64,000 bases of DNA from Methylotenera sp965234545 (GCA_965234545.1 OZ248348.1:1302001-1366000), one strand, 5' to 3'; numbered from the stretch's first letter, positions 53,518 to 62,907 are shown. Notes: generated by a model not told the origin, from the sequence alone. A program made the numbers and translations.

Positions 53518-54942
53518 ATGAAAAAATTATCCATTCAAACTTTAATGCAAACCTCCTGCGTTGGCTTTGGCACAAGCGGCGCACGTGGTTTAGTTAAAGA
53601 CATGACTGACAGGCTTTGCTATGCCTACACCAAGGCTTTTCTGCAGGAGGTAATTAGCCATGCAGGTCCGATATTATTAGGCCACGACTTACGCCCGAGC
53701 AGTCCAGCCATAGCAGCCGCCTGCGCGGCGGCTATGCGAGACATGGGCTACTCGGTTATTTATGCTGGCGCTTTGCCTACTCCAGCCCTTGCCTACTTTG
53801 CGTCAACGATTAAATCACCCTGCATCGTTGTAACCGGCAGCCATATTCCATTTGATCGAAATGGCCTGAAGTTTTATCGGGCCGATGGTGAAATTACTAA
53901 AGCTGATGAAGATTTAATGCGAGCTGCGGTGGTTGATGTGCCAGATGAAATTTATCCGTTTAATTTAGAGAATGTCGACCAAAGCGCAAGCAATTCTTAT
54001 GTTAATCGCTACGTGGAATTTTTTGGCAGGTCTTCGCTGGCGGGAATGCGTATAGTCATTTTTGAGCATTCCAGTGTATCGCGCGATATATTGCATGAAA
54101 TTTTAATTGGCTTAGGCGCTGAGGTTTTGCCCTTAGGTCGTACCGACACATTTGTGCCTATAGATACCGAGGCGGTTGGTCAAGAAGACATAGCGCAGGC
54201 TCAAACATGGGCAGAGATGCATCAGTTTGATGCCATACTTTCAACCGACGGCGACGGTGACAGACCACTAATAGGCGATGAAAATGGCCAGTGGTTTCGT
54301 GGCGACATAGTCGGCATTTTATGTGCTATGTATCTAAAGGCAGATACAGTCGTCACACCAGTTAGCAGTAACACCGCAGTGGAATTATGCGGCACATTTA
54401 AAAATGTAGTCCGTACGAAAATCGGCTCGCCTTATGTTATCGCCGGCATGGAGCAGGCTAGCAGGCAATCAATTGTTGTCGGTTATGAAGCAAATGGTGG
54501 ATTTTTACTTGGAAGCGATGTAACCCGAAATAGTCAAACACTTAAAGCACTACCTACACGCGATGCAGTTTTGCCGATGTTAGCGCTGCTATGCATGGCG
54601 CGTGAACAAGGAGTCGCCTTATCAAAACTTAGCCAAAATCTGCCTATGCGATTTACTGCGAGCGACCGATTGCAAAATTTTCCCCATGAAAAAAGCAAGG
54701 CAATTCTGAATCAATTAAGCAGTAATTTGAGTATTACTGTCAAAGTATTATCCTCTGATACTGGTGAGATTGTCGATGTAAATTTAACAGATGGATTAAG
54801 GCTTACATTTGCAAATGGGGATATTTTTCACCTTCGACCTTCTGGTAATGCGCCCGAGCTAAGGTGTTATGCAGAAGCTGCTACTGAGGCTAAAGCAAAG
54901 TTATTATGTGAATCAACCTTAAAGCTAATAGATTCAATTTAA
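53518..54942 (+). CDS. manB: Phosphomannomutase/phosphoglucomutase family protein
   Basis: Alpha-D-phosphohexomutase of 474 residues. Visible sites: substrate-binding start VGFGTSGARGLV, the phosphoserine loop TGSHIPFDRNGLKFY, the Mg-binding loop STDGDGDRPLIGD, the sugar-binding loop GYEANGGFLLG, and the phosphate-binding loop RPSGNAPELRCY. The phosphoserine loop reads GSHIP rather than the common SHNP, a variant seen in ManB-like proteins of some loci. It would supply mannose-1-phosphate for ManC. It is transcribed away from the main operon, sharing the regulatory region with it. No clear Shine-Dalgarno site is seen. Confidence 0.85.
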   Translation: MKKLSIQTLMQTSCVGFGTSGARGLVKDMTDRLCYAYTKAFLQEVISHAGPILLGHDLRPSSPAIAAACAAAMRDMGYSVIYAGALPTPALAYFASTIKSPCIVVTGSHIPFDRNGLKFYRADGEITKADEDLMRAAVVDVPDEIYPFNLENVDQSASNSYVNRYVEFFGRSSLAGMRIVIFEHSSVSRDILHEILIGLGAEVLPLGRTDTFVPIDTEAVGQEDIAQAQTWAEMHQFDAILSTDGDGDRPLIGDENGQWFRGDIVGILCAMYLKADTVVTPVSSNTAVELCGTFKNVVRTKIGSPYVIAGMEQASRQSIVVGYEANGGFLLGSDVTRNSQTLKALPTRDAVLPMLALLCMAREQGVALSKLSQNLPMRFTASDRLQNFPHEKSKAILNQLSSNLSITVKVLSSDTGEIVDVNLTDGLRLTFANGDIFHLRPSGNAPELRCYAEAATEAKAKLLCESTLKLIDSI

Positions 54943-55086
54943 TGTTGATTTAAGCCCAAGAGTTTTTGTCGAAATATGCAGGCTGATTCCTTCAGCTACC
55001 ATTATCAGTAATTTTATTTGGCTCTTTTTTCCTTAAGAAATTCTGCACAAAAAAATAATGTGAAGTTTAATAGCGCTGCCGATAGA

Positions 55087-55623
55087 TTAGGCAATCTTAC
55101 GCAGACTGGCAGGGGCTATTTGCATTTGAGCAGATTTGCCCATGAGTTCGATGAGCACCATGGCGCGATTTTCACCACTAGCCATTTGGTAGATGGCTTG
55201 CAGGCCTGCGAAAGGCCCTTCTGCCACTAGCAGGCTTTCACCTGCGCTGAATAATCGCTGCGGATCTTCGCTTAAGCATTGCTCTTGCTTACGCAATAAA
55301 TCGATTAAGCCACTGTTGATTTTGGCTGGCTCACTGCCAAAACTAACCAAGCCACTCACGCCCCAAGTAGAGCGAATAGGCGACCAATTCTGGCCATAAC
55401 GGCTGGCATCTAGGCTGATAAACAAATAACGAGGAAATAGTGGTTCTTCAATGATTCTAAGGCGTTCACGGGAGAGTTTTTCTATGGCTATCATGGGCAA
55501 ATAGCATTGGTATCCCTGCTGTTGCAAATTGCTTAAGGCCCTTTGCTCTTGGCGCGGTTTGGTGTGTATCACATACCAATTTTCACAAAGTGGCCTGATT
55601 GCCACCGATTCAATCGACGACAT
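55087..55623 (-). CDS. rfaH: Transcription antitermination protein RfaH
   Basis: NusG paralogue of 178 residues. The NGN domain shows NWYVIHTKPRQEQRALSNLQ, QCYLPMIAIEKL, EPLFPRYLFISLD and STWGVSGLVSFG. The C-terminal KOW-type domain is around GESLLVAEGPFAGLQAIYQM. Its length and the retained RPLFPRYLF-like segment fit RfaH rather than housekeeping NusG. RfaH binds paused polymerase at ops, prevents Rho-dependent termination and aids translation of long, poorly expressed operons. It is the last gene of the wza-wzz operon, and an ops element lies in front of the large operon about 1.8 kb away. Confidence 0.85.
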   Translation of the reverse strand: MSSIESVAIRPLCENWYVIHTKPRQEQRALSNLQQQGYQCYLPMIAIEKLSRERLRIIEEPLFPRYLFISLDASRYGQNWSPIRSTWGVSGLVSFGSEPAKINSGLIDLLRKQEQCLSEDPQRLFSAGESLLVAEGPFAGLQAIYQMASGENRAMVLIELMGKSAQMQIAPASLRKIA

Positions 55624-55632
55624 GCCAGGATT

Positions 55633-56838
55633 TTATTTGCCGCTTAGCAAATAGCGACGTAATAGGTTTAAACGCTCAAACGATTTTGGTTTTTGCTTGG
55701 CGGTATCTATGGCGTTAATGATGAAGGCCAAAATTATACCCACCAAAAAAGCTATCAATGAAGCAGAAACAACTATAAACTTTCGCAAAGGTTTTGATGG
55801 TTGTTCTGGCGCCAAGGCGACATCTACTACCTGGATGAGATTTGCATCTTTTGCCTCATCCAGCCTTGCCACTTCATATTGTTTTTTTATCACTTCTAGC
55901 AGCGTTTCTTGATATTTCAAATTTCGCATATTCTTCAGGTAATCAGAGCCGCCTTTTAAAGACCTATTATTAACATCATCTAGGGGGTTACTATTTGCAC
56001 TCTCAACATTGGCTAATTGCACCCGCAAACCTGCCAAAGCCATTGATACTTTGCGATATTGTGGATTTGCTTCAGTTGCAAAATCTTTTAAACGATCCAA
56101 TTCAATTTCTTTAGCTGTTATTTGGCTCCGCAACAAAGCCACTAACTCTCTAATTGCACCGCTTTGTAATTCCATTGGAGTAAAATCAGTCCGTTTTTGT
56201 GTTTTTTTAAATGCAGCCTCAGCATTTTCTAAAGCAGCATTTGTATATTCAATTTGTTTTTCATAAAACAAACGAGTACGCGATGCTCCCGTTGTGGCAA
56301 TTGTTTGATTAAGAACATCTAACTCCATGACATAAGCATTAGCAATATTAGCGGCCATTTTTGGATCTCTATCAGAGCACTCGATAGTGATAGAACCATC
56401 CTTATTTGGAATAATCTTAATTCCCCTGACCAAAATACCACGAGCCGACTCTATATTTTTAGCTTTATATATTGATTGCAATCCTAAGCGATTAATCACC
56501 TGGTAAGCTAGCTTATGACTTTTTAGTAAAATTACAGTGTCTTTTGATTGTGATGTATCAGCACTAGCACCAATACCTAAACTGCTCATTTGCCCAAGAA
56601 GCATACTCGCGGGGGAACTAGAAGCACGCGGTGGCATAATTACTGTATTAGCAGTATAAATATCAGGCTGCCTTTGCACATAAAGAAATGTGATTAGTGC
56701 CGAAATAAGTGTAAAAATTATAATAAAACGGTTGTACTTCGCTATAACCAACAATATATCCATCAAATTGATTTCGTCGTCATCCATTTGTGAATTTATC
56801 GCGTTTGATATTTGAGTGTTTTGAGTCTGCATTATCAA
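55633..56838 (-). CDS. Wzz-type polysaccharide chain-length determinant
   Basis: Inner-membrane protein of 401 residues with two transmembrane segments (about residues 37-54 and 354-375) around a long periplasmic, largely helical domain. The segment APEQPSKPLRKF just before the second span is the Pro-rich motif of polysaccharide co-polymerases. No C-terminal tyrosine kinase domain is present, so this is a PCP-1 or kinase-less PCP-2 protein. It controls chain length together with the Wzy polymerase and may contact the Wza-like exporter encoded eight bases upstream. Confidence 0.85.
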   Translation of the reverse strand: MIMQTQNTQISNAINSQMDDDEINLMDILLVIAKYNRFIIIFTLISALITFLYVQRQPDIYTANTVIMPPRASSSPASMLLGQMSSLGIGASADTSQSKDTVILLKSHKLAYQVINRLGLQSIYKAKNIESARGILVRGIKIIPNKDGSITIECSDRDPKMAANIANAYVMELDVLNQTIATTGASRTRLFYEKQIEYTNAALENAEAAFKKTQKRTDFTPMELQSGAIRELVALLRSQITAKEIELDRLKDFATEANPQYRKVSMALAGLRVQLANVESANSNPLDDVNNRSLKGGSDYLKNMRNLKYQETLLEVIKKQYEVARLDEAKDANLIQVVDVALAPEQPSKPLRKFIVVSASLIAFLVGIILAFIINAIDTAKQKPKSFERLNLLRRYLLSGK

Positions 56839-56846
56839 CCCCTATA

Positions 56847-59345
56847 TTAGAAAACGCCTATGGTTTTCATGCTGGCTGCACCAATCGCAAACTGGAAGAA
56901 GATTTGTGACCAATCCCTGAGTTCTTTGGTGAGGTTGTAGCGTTCTAATTTTTCTGGGACGACGATGGCGTCACCCGGCATGGCTTTACGGCCATCAAAG
57001 CCACCGCCAAAGCCAAACATGGACCCTTGGCGCTTGCTGTAGACCAAGCCGTCTGCACGGATTAAATAGATTTCGCCGTCGTCGCCGTCGCGCGTTGCAC
57101 CACCGGCCTTAGCCACGTAATCGGACACCGTTAGGCCTTTTTTATATATGAAAGCATTTTGGTTATACACCGTACCCATTACCGTCACAGTAGACGGTTT
57201 GGATGGCACGTAGAAGCGATCGCCGTCCTCCAACTCGAGTTCCGGTACGTTCTTTAGCTCCTCCGCAAACACCGGCATTTCTAACACGATGCGGCCGGTG
57301 GCCCTTATTTTTTTCAATTTATTGATCATGACTTTTTGCGATTCGGCATCCGTCACGGCTGAATTCGCCACGTCTTGGCTTAAGGCGGCGGCGGTTCGTC
57401 TGGTCATGGTGCGCTGAATTTCAGCATCCATTTGCGCCAACATGTCGTCCATTCTTTTTTGCTGGAATTTACGGGTGGATTCACGCGAAAACTCGGCACC
57501 GAAAAGGTAAGCTTCGGAGGTGAGGCCACCCACGCGCTCCACCAATTGGCGCAATTTCTCACCGGGCAACACTTGGTACACACCAGGGCTCGCCACTTCG
57601 CCTTCTAAGATCACGTAATTGTTCTTTTTAGCAGACGGCACTTGAATGTCGTCTTTAGAAAACAGGGTGACGATATCACCGGCTTGAAGAGCGATGTTTT
57701 GCTCGGCATCGCCTTGCAGCGCTTTGCCTAAATTAAATGGAATGAGCTTGGTGCTTAGGTCTTTTCTATCCAAGCGTTCAACTGTAGCGTAATCCCAGTT
57801 AATTTCCGGCACGCGCTCAACCAATTTTTGGTGTTGCTGTGCTTCCTCTTCTTCGAGTAATTTGGCTTTCTTTCTATCGTTTGCATCCATGCCGCCATTT
57901 TTAGTTGAATCGGCATCCACTTCCGCGTCGGTTTTGTTTGGGTTGTTTTTTTGATCGGCTGCCGCGTCCTCTTCCATTTTCTTGGTGTCTATCTGGTTCT
58001 TTTTGAACCACACGTTATCGCTGCTAGGCTTGATTTGATTATTCTTAAACCAAGCGGCATCGTTAGTTTTGTCAGATTGGTTTTTTCTAACCCAATAGCT
58101 GTCGGTAATCAAAGCCGCTCTATTTGGAATGATGTCCTTAATGCGCAAGCCTGCTTTCCATGGCTTTCTGCCGGCTTGTGAACCAGCAATGTTGCCACGC
58201 AAGGTAATGGCGTTATCAAACTCGGCCGATATGGCCAGCACTTTGACCAAATCACCATCGTGCATTAATTTGGTTAAGCCGGTTTTGTCCAACTGGAATT
58301 CGTCGACCTTACGCACTTGACGGTCGTGTATGCGCTCTACCGTGACTTTCTTACCCGAGGCCACATTGGTTAAACCGCCGGCCAAATTAATTAATTCAGC
58401 CAAGCTGTCGTCCCCTTTTAGCTCGAAGATGGCTGGCGTGTTAACGCTGCCGGATATGGCAGCCATTGCGCCTATTGCTGGAATGTAAATCACGTCACCG
58501 GACAGCAATTGCACGTCTTTGGATTTATCGCCTTTGAGCAATAAATCGTACATATCAAAGTCGCTGATGACCTTACCGCTGCGTTTTAATTGAATGTGGC
58601 GCATGGAGCCTTTAACCGATGGGCCGCCAGTTGCAAAAATGGCATTTACCAAAGTGCTGAGAGAACTTAAGGTGTAACTGCCTGGCTTGGTCGCTTGACC
58701 CACTACAAACACTTGTATCGAGCGTAATTTCCCCAACGACACATCCAACTCAAAATTTCGATAAATTTTACTGAATGCCTTCTTAATATGCGCTTGCAGA
58801 TTTTGGTTTTTAACCCCAACCACGCTCAGTTGACCTATCTGAGGCAAATTGATCATGCCATTGCGGTCTACCACCACATCCAGCGTCCCTTCTATCTGAC
58901 CCCACCAGTTAATTATTAATTGATCGCCTGGGCCGATTAGGTAATCGGGCGTAACCGGCACGTTATCAACCGGTAAGAATTTATCTGCGGGGTTAGCATC
59001 GGTCGATTTTACAAACAAATCGTGGCCGTATATCGGTAATAAATAGCCAGTCGACTGCGTAACAAAGTCTTGGAATTCGCTTTTTACGATAACCTCTTCT
59101 TTGGTCTGTGCGTTAGCATCGGTGTTGGCTTTTGGCTTTTGTGCGGTGGGGGTTTTCGTCGCTGCTGGAGCCGGCGTCGGGGCCGGTAAGTTAGGGCCAA
59201 GCAAGCCAGACAAGGTGGAAGAAAGCGACAAGCCGGACAAACCCATGCCTTGGAGGGTGGCTTGATCTATGGCCCAGGAGCTGGAAAAACTCAACATGGC
59301 CAAGGTGGCCAAAACTAAACGCAAACTCTTTTTCACTGTGCTCAT
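56847..59345 (-). CDS. Wza-like polysaccharide export protein with multiple SLBB domains
   Basis: Secreted protein of 832 residues, much longer than E. coli Wza (about 380). A signal peptide (residues 1-25, ending SSSWA) without a lipobox Cys is followed by a proline- and threonine-rich linker, then the Poly_export domain (PDYLIGPGDQLIINWWGQIE). Several SLBB domains follow, for example VFVVGQATKPGSYTLSSLST, AAISGSVNTPAIFELKGD, VILEGEVASPGVYQVLPGEK and TVMGTVYNQNAFIYKKG. A region with three 14-residue repeats and a charged linker sits near its middle. It probably forms the outer-membrane export channel for the polymer. Confidence 0.88.
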   Translation of the reverse strand: MSTVKKSLRLVLATLAMLSFSSSWAIDQATLQGMGLSGLSLSSTLSGLLGPNLPAPTPAPAATKTPTAQKPKANTDANAQTKEEVIVKSEFQDFVTQSTGYLLPIYGHDLFVKSTDANPADKFLPVDNVPVTPDYLIGPGDQLIINWWGQIEGTLDVVVDRNGMINLPQIGQLSVVGVKNQNLQAHIKKAFSKIYRNFELDVSLGKLRSIQVFVVGQATKPGSYTLSSLSTLVNAIFATGGPSVKGSMRHIQLKRSGKVISDFDMYDLLLKGDKSKDVQLLSGDVIYIPAIGAMAAISGSVNTPAIFELKGDDSLAELINLAGGLTNVASGKKVTVERIHDRQVRKVDEFQLDKTGLTKLMHDGDLVKVLAISAEFDNAITLRGNIAGSQAGRKPWKAGLRIKDIIPNRAALITDSYWVRKNQSDKTNDAAWFKNNQIKPSSDNVWFKKNQIDTKKMEEDAAADQKNNPNKTDAEVDADSTKNGGMDANDRKKAKLLEEEEAQQHQKLVERVPEINWDYATVERLDRKDLSTKLIPFNLGKALQGDAEQNIALQAGDIVTLFSKDDIQVPSAKKNNYVILEGEVASPGVYQVLPGEKLRQLVERVGGLTSEAYLFGAEFSRESTRKFQQKRMDDMLAQMDAEIQRTMTRRTAAALSQDVANSAVTDAESQKVMINKLKKIRATGRIVLEMPVFAEELKNVPELELEDGDRFYVPSKPSTVTVMGTVYNQNAFIYKKGLTVSDYVAKAGGATRDGDDGEIYLIRADGLVYSKRQGSMFGFGGGFDGRKAMPGDAIVVPEKLERYNLTKELRDWSQIFFQFAIGAASMKTIGVF
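57972..58097 (-). repeat. Three 42-base repeats inside the Wza-like gene
   Basis: The encoded units are YWVRKNQSDKTNDA, AWFKNNQIKPSSDN and VWFKKNQIDTKKME: three contiguous 14-residue copies sharing W-(V/F)-(R/K)-(K/N)-N-Q. They lie in a polar linker between SLBB domains, followed by an acidic and lysine-rich stretch. Confidence 0.8.
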
Positions 59346-59648
59346 TTAGAAAAACCGTTCGTATGTATTTAAAGTGTGACCGATTTTAGCAGAAAAATGC
59401 ATTCTGGCTAAGCATTCGCTTATTCAATGCATGCCAGTTTATTGGGCGGTCTTGTTTAGCCTAAGCACTGATGATAATGTCTCTAGGGCCTAGCCTAAAA
59501 ACGCTCATTGCATTGCCAAGCCAGCGTCATGGTTTTTGTTATATAATTTGTCCGCAAGCGTTTAATCCTAAACCATAAAAATACAAAAAGCCGTCAACCT
59601 TAAACTACTTAAGCTTGCCCATGGACGCCTTAGGATGAGTTAAATTTT
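59346..59648. promoter_or_regulatory. Divergent regulatory region between wza-like and glycosyl-1-phosphate transferase operons
   Basis: 303 bases without a gene. Minus strand: TTAGCC (59406-59411), a 17-base spacer and TAAAAT (59383-59388) with an upstream TG form a plausible promoter about 40 bases before the wza-like start. Plus strand: TATAAT at 59542-59547 is a strong -10 box with no clear -35, giving a leader of about 95 bases. Two copies of TAGCCTAA (59457-59464 and 59491-59498) lie between the promoters, with a CTAGGGCCTAG palindrome touching the second. Confidence 0.45.
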
Positions 59649-61220
59649 ATGTTAAGCAAAAACTCCCTTTCCTACCCTATATTGATTGCTGGCTTCATCG
59701 CCACCACTCTATTGGCGCTGTCCTTACGCCCTACCCCACACCACGCTTTCATCAGCATGACCAATACGGACAAAGTGGCCATCAGTTATTTATGGCAAGC
59801 CGACATCAGCAAACAAAATTGCCAAGAAAGATTGGGCGTTTTAGACGAAGTGGTTTTAAAGCATTGCCCCGATTGCGTCATTCAGCAGCAGTTATGCCTA
59901 GCCAGCTTAAGCGATCAGCAAAAAACCATGCTATCCAGCCAAGCACTGCCTAGCCCCTCCATCCGTTTGCACGATGGCGTGATTGCCTACCAAGCTGCCG
60001 ATGCGTCAGTGGCGTTGCGGACCTGCCAGCATGACGCAACAATACAAAGTGATTTTAGGCATCGCCTTAACTGCTTGCCTAGCGACACTTTGCGGCCCAT
60101 GCTAGACACGCAGCATTATAATTTTTGGCAAGACCTGGCCGAGATGGCTTTATTGTTACTTAGCGCCGGGCTAATCAGCTGGTTGATATGCTATTTAATT
60201 TTGCGCTACGAAAGCTTGCATGCGCAATACAGCCACGACCACACGCATGCCGGCATACAAAAATTTCATGCGCAGGCCACGCCACGCATAGGCGGCATCG
60301 CCTTGTTCGCTGGCTTGCTGGCCTCGGTGGCGATAGAGATCGTGTTTAACCTCGTCAACCCGAGCAACAACATTGGGTTTGCCTACTTTATTATTGCCAG
60401 CGCGCCGGTTTTTTTAGGCGGCATCATTGAAGACGTTACCAAAAACGTAGGCGTGGCGCAGCGCTTGTTGTTTTCCATGGTGTCGGCTGCCATTGCCATT
60501 TGGTTACTGGGCGCTTTAATTAACCGCACCGACATTCCGCATTTTGACACTTTACTGCTGTCCGCTCCCATGGCTATTGCATTCACTATTTTAGGTATTA
60601 GCGGCGTATGCCATGCCATGAACATCATTGATGGCTACCATGGCTTATCCGCCGGCTACGCCAGCATTGCGTTAGTCGCGCTCATAGCGGTGGCCTTCCA
60701 AGTGAACGACCATTTGGTCATCGCCATAGGCGTAGCGTTGCTAGGCAGTTTGCTGGGCTTTTTAAGGTGGAACTGGCCGCACGGCAAAATTTTTATGGGC
60801 GACGGCGGCGCCTATTTGCTAGGGTTCAGCCTGGCTGAGCTGGCCATATTGCTGCTCTACCGCAACCCTGGCGTGTCGCCTTGGTTCACCGCCAGCTTGA
60901 TGGCTTACCCGATAGTGGAAACGCTGTACTCCATGTTTAGGCGCAAGGTGATTGCTAAAACCAAAACCGGCCTACCGGACGACCAGCACCTGCACCAATT
61001 GATATTCAGCAAAATCATCCGTGGCCATGCCAAAAATCGGCCCGAGCAGCTCAACCACCATAACAGCCGCGTGGCCTTATACATTTGGCTGCCCGCCGCA
61101 TTGAATGCGGCGGTCGTTAGCCTGTTTTGGTCAAACTCGACGATTTTAATGCCCTTAACCTTGGCCGGCTGCGTGCTCTATGTGCCGCTTTATCGCAAAC
61201 TGTTATCATTGCCCGATTAA
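59649..61220 (+). CDS. WecA/WbpL-like glycosyl-1-phosphate transferase with extra N-terminal domain
   Basis: Membrane protein of 523 residues. From about residue 165 it is a polyprenyl-phosphate sugar-1-phosphate transferase: QKFHAQATPRIGGIALF, GGIIEDVTKNVGV (acidic Mg site), NIIDGYHGLSAGYAS, GKIFMGDGGAYLLGF and the His motif DDQHLHQLI. Such enzymes start repeat-unit synthesis on undecaprenyl phosphate. The first 165 residues are unusual. One transmembrane segment (about 8-26) is followed by a predicted extracytoplasmic domain with six cysteines (58, 73, 76, 83, 126, 142). Typical family members lack it and have about 340-360 residues. The gene for a three-module barrel-like protein follows after 23 bases. 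Confidence 0.85.
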   Translation: MLSKNSLSYPILIAGFIATTLLALSLRPTPHHAFISMTNTDKVAISYLWQADISKQNCQERLGVLDEVVLKHCPDCVIQQQLCLASLSDQQKTMLSSQALPSPSIRLHDGVIAYQAADASVALRTCQHDATIQSDFRHRLNCLPSDTLRPMLDTQHYNFWQDLAEMALLLLSAGLISWLICYLILRYESLHAQYSHDHTHAGIQKFHAQATPRIGGIALFAGLLASVAIEIVFNLVNPSNNIGFAYFIIASAPVFLGGIIEDVTKNVGVAQRLLFSMVSAAIAIWLLGALINRTDIPHFDTLLLSAPMAIAFTILGISGVCHAMNIIDGYHGLSAGYASIALVALIAVAFQVNDHLVIAIGVALLGSLLGFLRWNWPHGKIFMGDGGAYLLGFSLAELAILLLYRNPGVSPWFTASLMAYPIVETLYSMFRRKVIAKTKTGLPDDQHLHQLIFSKIIRGHAKNRPEQLNHHNSRVALYIWLPAALNAAVVSLFWSNSTILMPLTLAGCVLYVPLYRKLLSLPD

Positions 61221-61243
61221 CAGCATAAACCGACCCCGTATTC

Positions 61244-62896
61244 ATGCGCACCAAACCCATCATTCAGCCTATCCTTGCCCGCTGCTGCAGCTTGCTAATT
61301 GCAATGCTGAGCTTGCCTGCATTGGCCGTGGCTGATGAGGATTACACCTTTCCTTTGGGACCGGATCACACGCCAACCAAACTCAACATGAGCGCCAAGC
61401 TCGCCAATCCGCCTACCTACAACGAGGCATACGCCAACAACCACTTAATTCAACCCACGACCAGCGCCGTGCGTTTGACGTACGAATCACTCAATTTACC
61501 CGGCGGCGAGTCCATGGGCATGCTGGGCGGCGATATGTTGGTCAATGTCCACGAAAACGTGCGCGTGGGCGTGGGCGCATACGGTGCCGTCGAGGGTCAG
61601 CGCGGCGGGTTCATTACCCTGGGCGTTGAAGGCGAATTGCAGCAGCGCATCAGCGATACTTGGGTGAGCCATGCCGGCTTGTTTGTCGGTGCGGGCGGCG
61701 GGCATGGCAGCAATGCCTTATCCGGCGGCGGCCTGATGTTGCGTGGTGACTTAGGCGTGACGTATGAGACCAAGGGTTACGGCAACATCGGCCTGGGCGT
61801 TAGCCACGTGCGCTTCCCATCGGGCGACATCAGCAGCACGCAACCATACATTCAATACGAATACCCGTTTAACAGCTTATTGGGTTCGGGTTGGTTAGGC
61901 GCACCGCCCAAAGACAGCAGCCTACGTATCGACCCGGTGCAAGCCAACAACAATGAATTTGCCTTAGTCGGTCGCCATTATGAATTGGCCTCTAAAGCCA
62001 GACGCGATGACGGCGGCGTGCAAAACAGCAGCATGCAATTGGTTGGTGTGGAATGGTTAAGCTACTTAAACGACCATTGGTTTGTCAAAGTAGAATCCGA
62101 AGGTGCCATGGGTGGCGACAACAATGGCTACATGCAAATCCTCTTGGGCGGCGGCCTGCGCTTACCCATCACCCGCAGCACCAGCATTAAATTGCATGCG
62201 GCAGCAGGGCCTGCTGGCGGTGGCGGGGCCGATGTGGGTGGCGGTCTTTTGCTGGATGCCGGCCTAGGTCTGCAACAAAAAATCAGCCGACACCTGGCGC
62301 TGGAGCTATCAGCAGGTGGTGTGATGGCCCCATCGCATACGTTTGAAGCACTGAATGTGGCGCTTAAACTCAATTACCAATTTGGCATGCCCGATGTCGG
62401 CACCACGCCGGTGTCTTGGTATGGTTTAGGTGAATTTGACACCACGCCACTGCGCGTGCGATTGACCAATCAAACTTACTTTAAAGCCGATGACCGCTGG
62501 CGCAATGGCGACGTCAACCAAGAGGTGAGCAACTTGGGCGTGCAAGTGGATTACTTCTTAACGCCTAACTGGTATGTCACCGGCCAAGGTTTGGCCGCTT
62601 ATGCCGGCGATGCCGGCGCTTACATGGTGGGTGAAGTGGGCTTGGGTGGCGTTTGGAATGTCACGCCGAATTGGTTTATTGAAGGCGAAGCGCTGTTCGG
62701 CGCAGCCGGCGGCGGTGGCTTAGCGGTAGGCAGCGGCTTGGTGGCGCAAGGCAATGCGTCCGTCGGATACCGCTTAAACAAAGCCCTGTCTATTATTGCC
62801 ACGGCCGGTCACATCGAAGCGCTGCAAGGCGACTTTAAAGCCAATGTCGCCGGCGTGTCGCTGGCTTACCAATTTAGCGCGTTTACCAGCAAGTAA
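61244..62896 (+). CDS. Outer-membrane barrel-like protein of three tandem modules, unknown function
   Basis: 550 residues with a signal peptide (cleavage likely after LPALAVA, about residue 30). I do not recognise the family. The mature part contains three homologous modules (about 101-209, 274-380 and 438-544). Each has alternating hydrophobic strands, a glycine-rich segment exactly 48 residues after its start (GAGGGHG, GPAGGGGAD, GAAGGGGLA), and an aromatic end (YIQYEYPF, LKLNYQF, SLAYQF) of the type closing outer-membrane barrels. It is cotranscribed with the initiating transferase, so a role at the outer membrane in polymer export, anchoring or modification is plausible but unproven. Confidence 0.75.
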   Translation: MRTKPIIQPILARCCSLLIAMLSLPALAVADEDYTFPLGPDHTPTKLNMSAKLANPPTYNEAYANNHLIQPTTSAVRLTYESLNLPGGESMGMLGGDMLVNVHENVRVGVGAYGAVEGQRGGFITLGVEGELQQRISDTWVSHAGLFVGAGGGHGSNALSGGGLMLRGDLGVTYETKGYGNIGLGVSHVRFPSGDISSTQPYIQYEYPFNSLLGSGWLGAPPKDSSLRIDPVQANNNEFALVGRHYELASKARRDDGGVQNSSMQLVGVEWLSYLNDHWFVKVESEGAMGGDNNGYMQILLGGGLRLPITRSTSIKLHAAAGPAGGGGADVGGGLLLDAGLGLQQKISRHLALELSAGGVMAPSHTFEALNVALKLNYQFGMPDVGTTPVSWYGLGEFDTTPLRVRLTNQTYFKADDRWRNGDVNQEVSNLGVQVDYFLTPNWYVTGQGLAAYAGDAGAYMVGEVGLGGVWNVTPNWFIEGEALFGAAGGGGLAVGSGLVAQGNASVGYRLNKALSIIATAGHIEALQGDFKANVAGVSLAYQFSAFTSK

Positions 62897-62907
62897 ACGC
62901 ATCACAA

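Noticed and set aside
59445..59450. GGCGGT on the plus strand, first taken for a second ops element
   Set aside because: Only six bases match and the following bases (CTTG) break the hairpin core. It faces the initiating-transferase operon from upstream of its promoter, so it would not be transcribed.
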